This document shows positions 61,659 to 64,000 of a stretch of DNA of 64,000 nt, one piece after another; within the stretch, counting starts at the first letter, position 1; each line of letters opens with the position of its first letter. Where the stretch lies: assembly GCA_947631085.1 (NCBI GenBank), contig CANRJY010000002.1, positions 124,001-188,000 of the forward strand. Direction: 5' to 3'. Source of the stretch: an uncultured Clostridia bacterium (lineage in GTDB: Bacteria > Bacillota > Clostridia > UBA1381). The notes below the pieces were generated by a model that saw nothing but the letters and a program-made list of their open reading frames with translations, had not been told where the DNA came from and searched no databases. Both the position numbers and the translations under genes were made by a program.

Positions 61659-64000
61659 ATGAAAAAGATGAATAAATTTATTTCGGCGGTTTTGGCGCTG
61701 TCTTTGACGCTCGGCGCATCAATTTTGCCCGTATATGCGGACGAAACGGCGGCTTACGACATATCTCCCTCGTCAAATACGGCGGCGAGGACGCTGAAAA
61801 GCAAAAATGAAAGCGACTGGACAATATGCGTGTATCTCTGCGGCACAAATCTTGAAAGCGGCGCAAGCAGCGGTACATATAACCTTTTGCAGATGCTCGA
61901 GGCGGACATTCCCGAGAATGTGACGGTTCTCGTAATGACCGGCGGCGCGCGCGAATGGGATCCTTTGGGACTGGCGGACAGCGCGGTAAAGGACAGAACA
62001 ATAAAAAGAGGCGCTTATTACAAGCCCGATCCCGATCACACGCAGATTTTTGAAGTTACCGACGACAAAATGAAGCTGCTTTATACCTATAAGGAAAATA
62101 TGGCGATGAACGACATGGCGACGGCGGCGGAATTTATGGAATTTGCGCTGCGTTACGCGCCGTCCGAGCATCTTATGATAGATTTTTGGGATCACGGCGG
62201 CGGTCCGCTGGGCGGAGCTATTCAAGACGAATACACGAGAAAAATAGCGTCCGTTCCCGAAATAGCGGATCTTGCGGAGGCGGTAAGCGACGCGCGCGGC
62301 GATAAGATAGATATTTTCGGCTTTGACGCTTGTATGATGTCAAGTATTGAAATCGCCAATGTTTTGTCGCCTTACGCCGATTATCTTGTAGCCTCCGAGG
62401 AGATCGAACCCGGCAACGGCTGGAATTACAAATGGCTGAGCGGCGTCGGCGGCAGCGCCGAGGACGTGGGCAAAAGAATTGTGGATTACTTCGGCAAAAC
62501 CTACAGCGACGAGGATGAATGGTCAGACGCTCTTGATATAACTCTCGCGCTGACCGATCTTTCTCAGATGGGCGAAGTGAGGGACGCGTTTAACAAAATG
62601 GCGGAGGAATTAAACGACGCGCTCGTTAACGACCCGAAGGAGTACGCTCTTATCGCAAGAGAAGTGATGCACGCCAAAACCATGTATGACGGTTCGGACG
62701 GTCTTATTGATTTATATGATTTCGCGGACGAAATGAAGGACATTCTTCCTTCCGCACAGGGCGTTATTGACGCGCTAGGAACGCCCCCGGGAAGCACTCC
62801 CGAATCTGCCGTGGGCGAAGCGACGGGCGAAAGCCCCGCCGTAGTATACAGAGGCGTAGGCTCGAGCTACAGCGAATGTCTGGGAATGTCATTCTATTAT
62901 CCGACCGTTAAGACGCATTTCGGAACGAACAAGAGAAATAAAAAAAATATAGAATTATATAGGAGCTTTGGTCTGTCCGATACATACAGCGATTATATAG
63001 ACGCGCATATAAAGGAAACAAGCGCGCTTCAGACGTTTAAAGGCGAATTTGTTGTCGGTTACGACTCCGAAACATACGATCCCGTGCTGACGATACCAAA
63101 TATCGACGATGCGCTCGCGATTAAATCCGTTTATTTAAAGATGCTCTATATTCCGAACACGGAGGACGATGAGGAAAGCTCGTATCTTCTCGGCACGGAA
63201 TCGGTAACGGAGGACTGGGACAACGCGAGCTTTACCGCCGCTGTTCCGGAGGAATGGTTCTCTCTGAACAACGAAATATTTACCATTGAAAAGGTCTCAG
63301 AAGATTTGTACGGCACATACGAAATATACACAATGCCTGTGGTCATCGGCGATAACGACTTTTTATCCTATATGTCGCTTTACAAGCCGGCCGACGACTC
63401 GAATTATTACATAGTCGGCATAATAGACAATGACGGCAGCAGCAACGCGGCGGACAGATCGTATATGCCCGAGGGTGATTTTACATTCAGTCCCGTGCTT
63501 ATCAACGACGAGAACGAGGAGGATTATATCGTAAACAAGCCCTATACAATAACCGAAGCCGCAGCCGAAAAAGCAGAGGGCTATGCTCTGCTTCCCGAAT
63601 ACACGGAGCTTGAGGACGGCAGCGACGCGTCATACACAGTGTATTTTGTGGCAACCGACATGAAGGACAACGAATACGAAACGAACGCCTCAAACTACAT
63701 AATAATCAACGATTTCAGCGAAATTTCGATTAACGCTCTGCCGCCGCAGATCTACACCGGCAGCGAGATCACTCCGAGGCTTTCATACAGCTATAATGAC
63801 GAAGGCAATCTGTTTATCAATTTAATCGACGTGCGTTACGAGAACAACGTAAACGTCGGCACGGCGACCGTCACGGCAACATCACTCGACGAGGAGCTGC
63901 CCGGTTCTCTCACCACTGAATTTGAAATCAAGCCGCTCGAGGAAATTTTCGGCGACCTCAGCTATGACGACTGGGATTTTGACGCTGTGAATTATATGTA
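61659..64000 (+). CDS. Clostripain-family (C11) protease, secreted, SLH start at window edge (partial)
   Basis: About 780 residues visible, open to the window end. Signal peptide MKKMNKFISAVLALSLTLGASILPVYA. The C11 domain starts WTICVYLCGTNLESGASSG; the catalytic His is in IDFWDHGGG (about 178) and Cys in FGFDACMMSS (about 225). After the protease part comes a long beta-rich region of unknown fold (from about 440). The last residues, FGDLSYDDWDFDAVNYM, look like the beginning of an SLH domain, so it would be wall-anchored like its divergent C1A neighbour. ATG 61659 is preferred over 61653 because AAGGAG then lies at normal spacing. C11 enzymes cleave after Arg or Lys in known cases. Confidence 0.9.
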   Translation, partial: MKKMNKFISAVLALSLTLGASILPVYADETAAYDISPSSNTAARTLKSKNESDWTICVYLCGTNLESGASSGTYNLLQMLEADIPENVTVLVMTGGAREWDPLGLADSAVKDRTIKRGAYYKPDPDHTQIFEVTDDKMKLLYTYKENMAMNDMATAAEFMEFALRYAPSEHLMIDFWDHGGGPLGGAIQDEYTRKIASVPEIADLAEAVSDARGDKIDIFGFDACMMSSIEIANVLSPYADYLVASEEIEPGNGWNYKWLSGVGGSAEDVGKRIVDYFGKTYSDEDEWSDALDITLALTDLSQMGEVRDAFNKMAEELNDALVNDPKEYALIAREVMHAKTMYDGSDGLIDLYDFADEMKDILPSAQGVIDALGTPPGSTPESAVGEATGESPAVVYRGVGSSYSECLGMSFYYPTVKTHFGTNKRNKKNIELYRSFGLSDTYSDYIDAHIKETSALQTFKGEFVVGYDSETYDPVLTIPNIDDALAIKSVYLKMLYIPNTEDDEESSYLLGTESVTEDWDNASFTAAVPEEWFSLNNEIFTIEKVSEDLYGTYEIYTMPVVIGDNDFLSYMSLYKPADDSNYYIVGIIDNDGSSNAADRSYMPEGDFTFSPVLINDENEEDYIVNKPYTITEAAAEKAEGYALLPEYTELEDGSDASYTVYFVATDMKDNEYETNASNYIIINDFSEISINALPPQIYTGSEITPRLSYSYNDEGNLFINLIDVRYENNVNVGTATVTATSLDEELPGSLTTEFEIKPLEEIFGDLSYDDWDFDAVNYM

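Overview
The window looks like a chromosomal segment of an anaerobic, Gram-positive Clostridia-type bacterium that degrades plant polysaccharides. The evidence is a V-type ATPase, a six-subunit Rnf complex, the [FeFe]-hydrogenase maturase HydG, Pta/AckA acetate production, a GerMN lipoprotein, SLH-domain surface proteases and very large secreted enzymes with Pro/Thr-rich linkers. Promoters are easy to see: many genes have a TTGAMW-N17-TATAAT type box. The set resembles gut pectin degraders such as Monoglobus, but that is a guess from memory and not a species call.

Layout. 1-4251 (minus): V-ATPase subunits I (partial), C and a small coiled-coil subunit, then a UPF0210 protein, a UPF0237 ACT protein and RlmB. 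4342-7705 (minus): hom-thrB-lysC. 7833-12342: RadC, a shared sugar-ABC ATPase, an EF-G-like GTPase and a tiny ribbon-helix-helix protein. 12428-14176: a secreted stalk-domain protein, a micropeptide and gene remnants. 14386-17355: a methyltransferase-STAS fusion and a beta-glucuronidase. 17371-23975: apbE, rnfCDGEAB and a divergent RseC-like gene. 24015-28820: ackA, pta, a candidate small RNA, hydG, GerMN and TSCPD genes. 28832-37133: two rhamnogalacturonan lyase (PL11-type) proteins. 37231-42427: a micropeptide, a hybrid histidine kinase and a GGDEF protein. 42478-46609: leuA behind a leucine leader-peptide attenuator, a degenerate galactokinase-like gene and a DUF445 protein. 46640-52193: carbonic anhydrase, a heterodimeric ABC exporter, an SGNH esterase and GtrA. 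52411-64000: a secreted glycosidase-like multidomain protein and two divergent SLH-anchored proteases (C1A and C11, the latter running off the window).

How it fits together. Secreted PL11 enzymes, the glycosidase-like protein and the esterase would open up rhamnogalacturonan-type pectin. Oligosaccharides would enter through ABC transporters energised by the shared UgpC/MsmX-type ATPase, and the beta-glucuronidase would trim uronic acid residues. Fermentation would yield acetate through Pta-AckA, with Rnf and an [FeFe] hydrogenase (implied by HydG) balancing ferredoxin and NADH.

Most interesting signals. (1) The same structured leader RNA, beginning at the predicted transcription start, sits upstream of two unrelated genes (45573 and 61579). 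(2) A putative ~109-nt terminator-ended RNA lies between hydG and pta. (3) A long hairpin covers the Shine-Dalgarno of the GerMN gene. (4) A SAM-methyltransferase is fused to a STAS domain. (5) leuA has a classical five-leucine attenuator. (6) A small beta-type module is shared by three secreted enzymes. All calls rest on reading the sequence; no database search was run.
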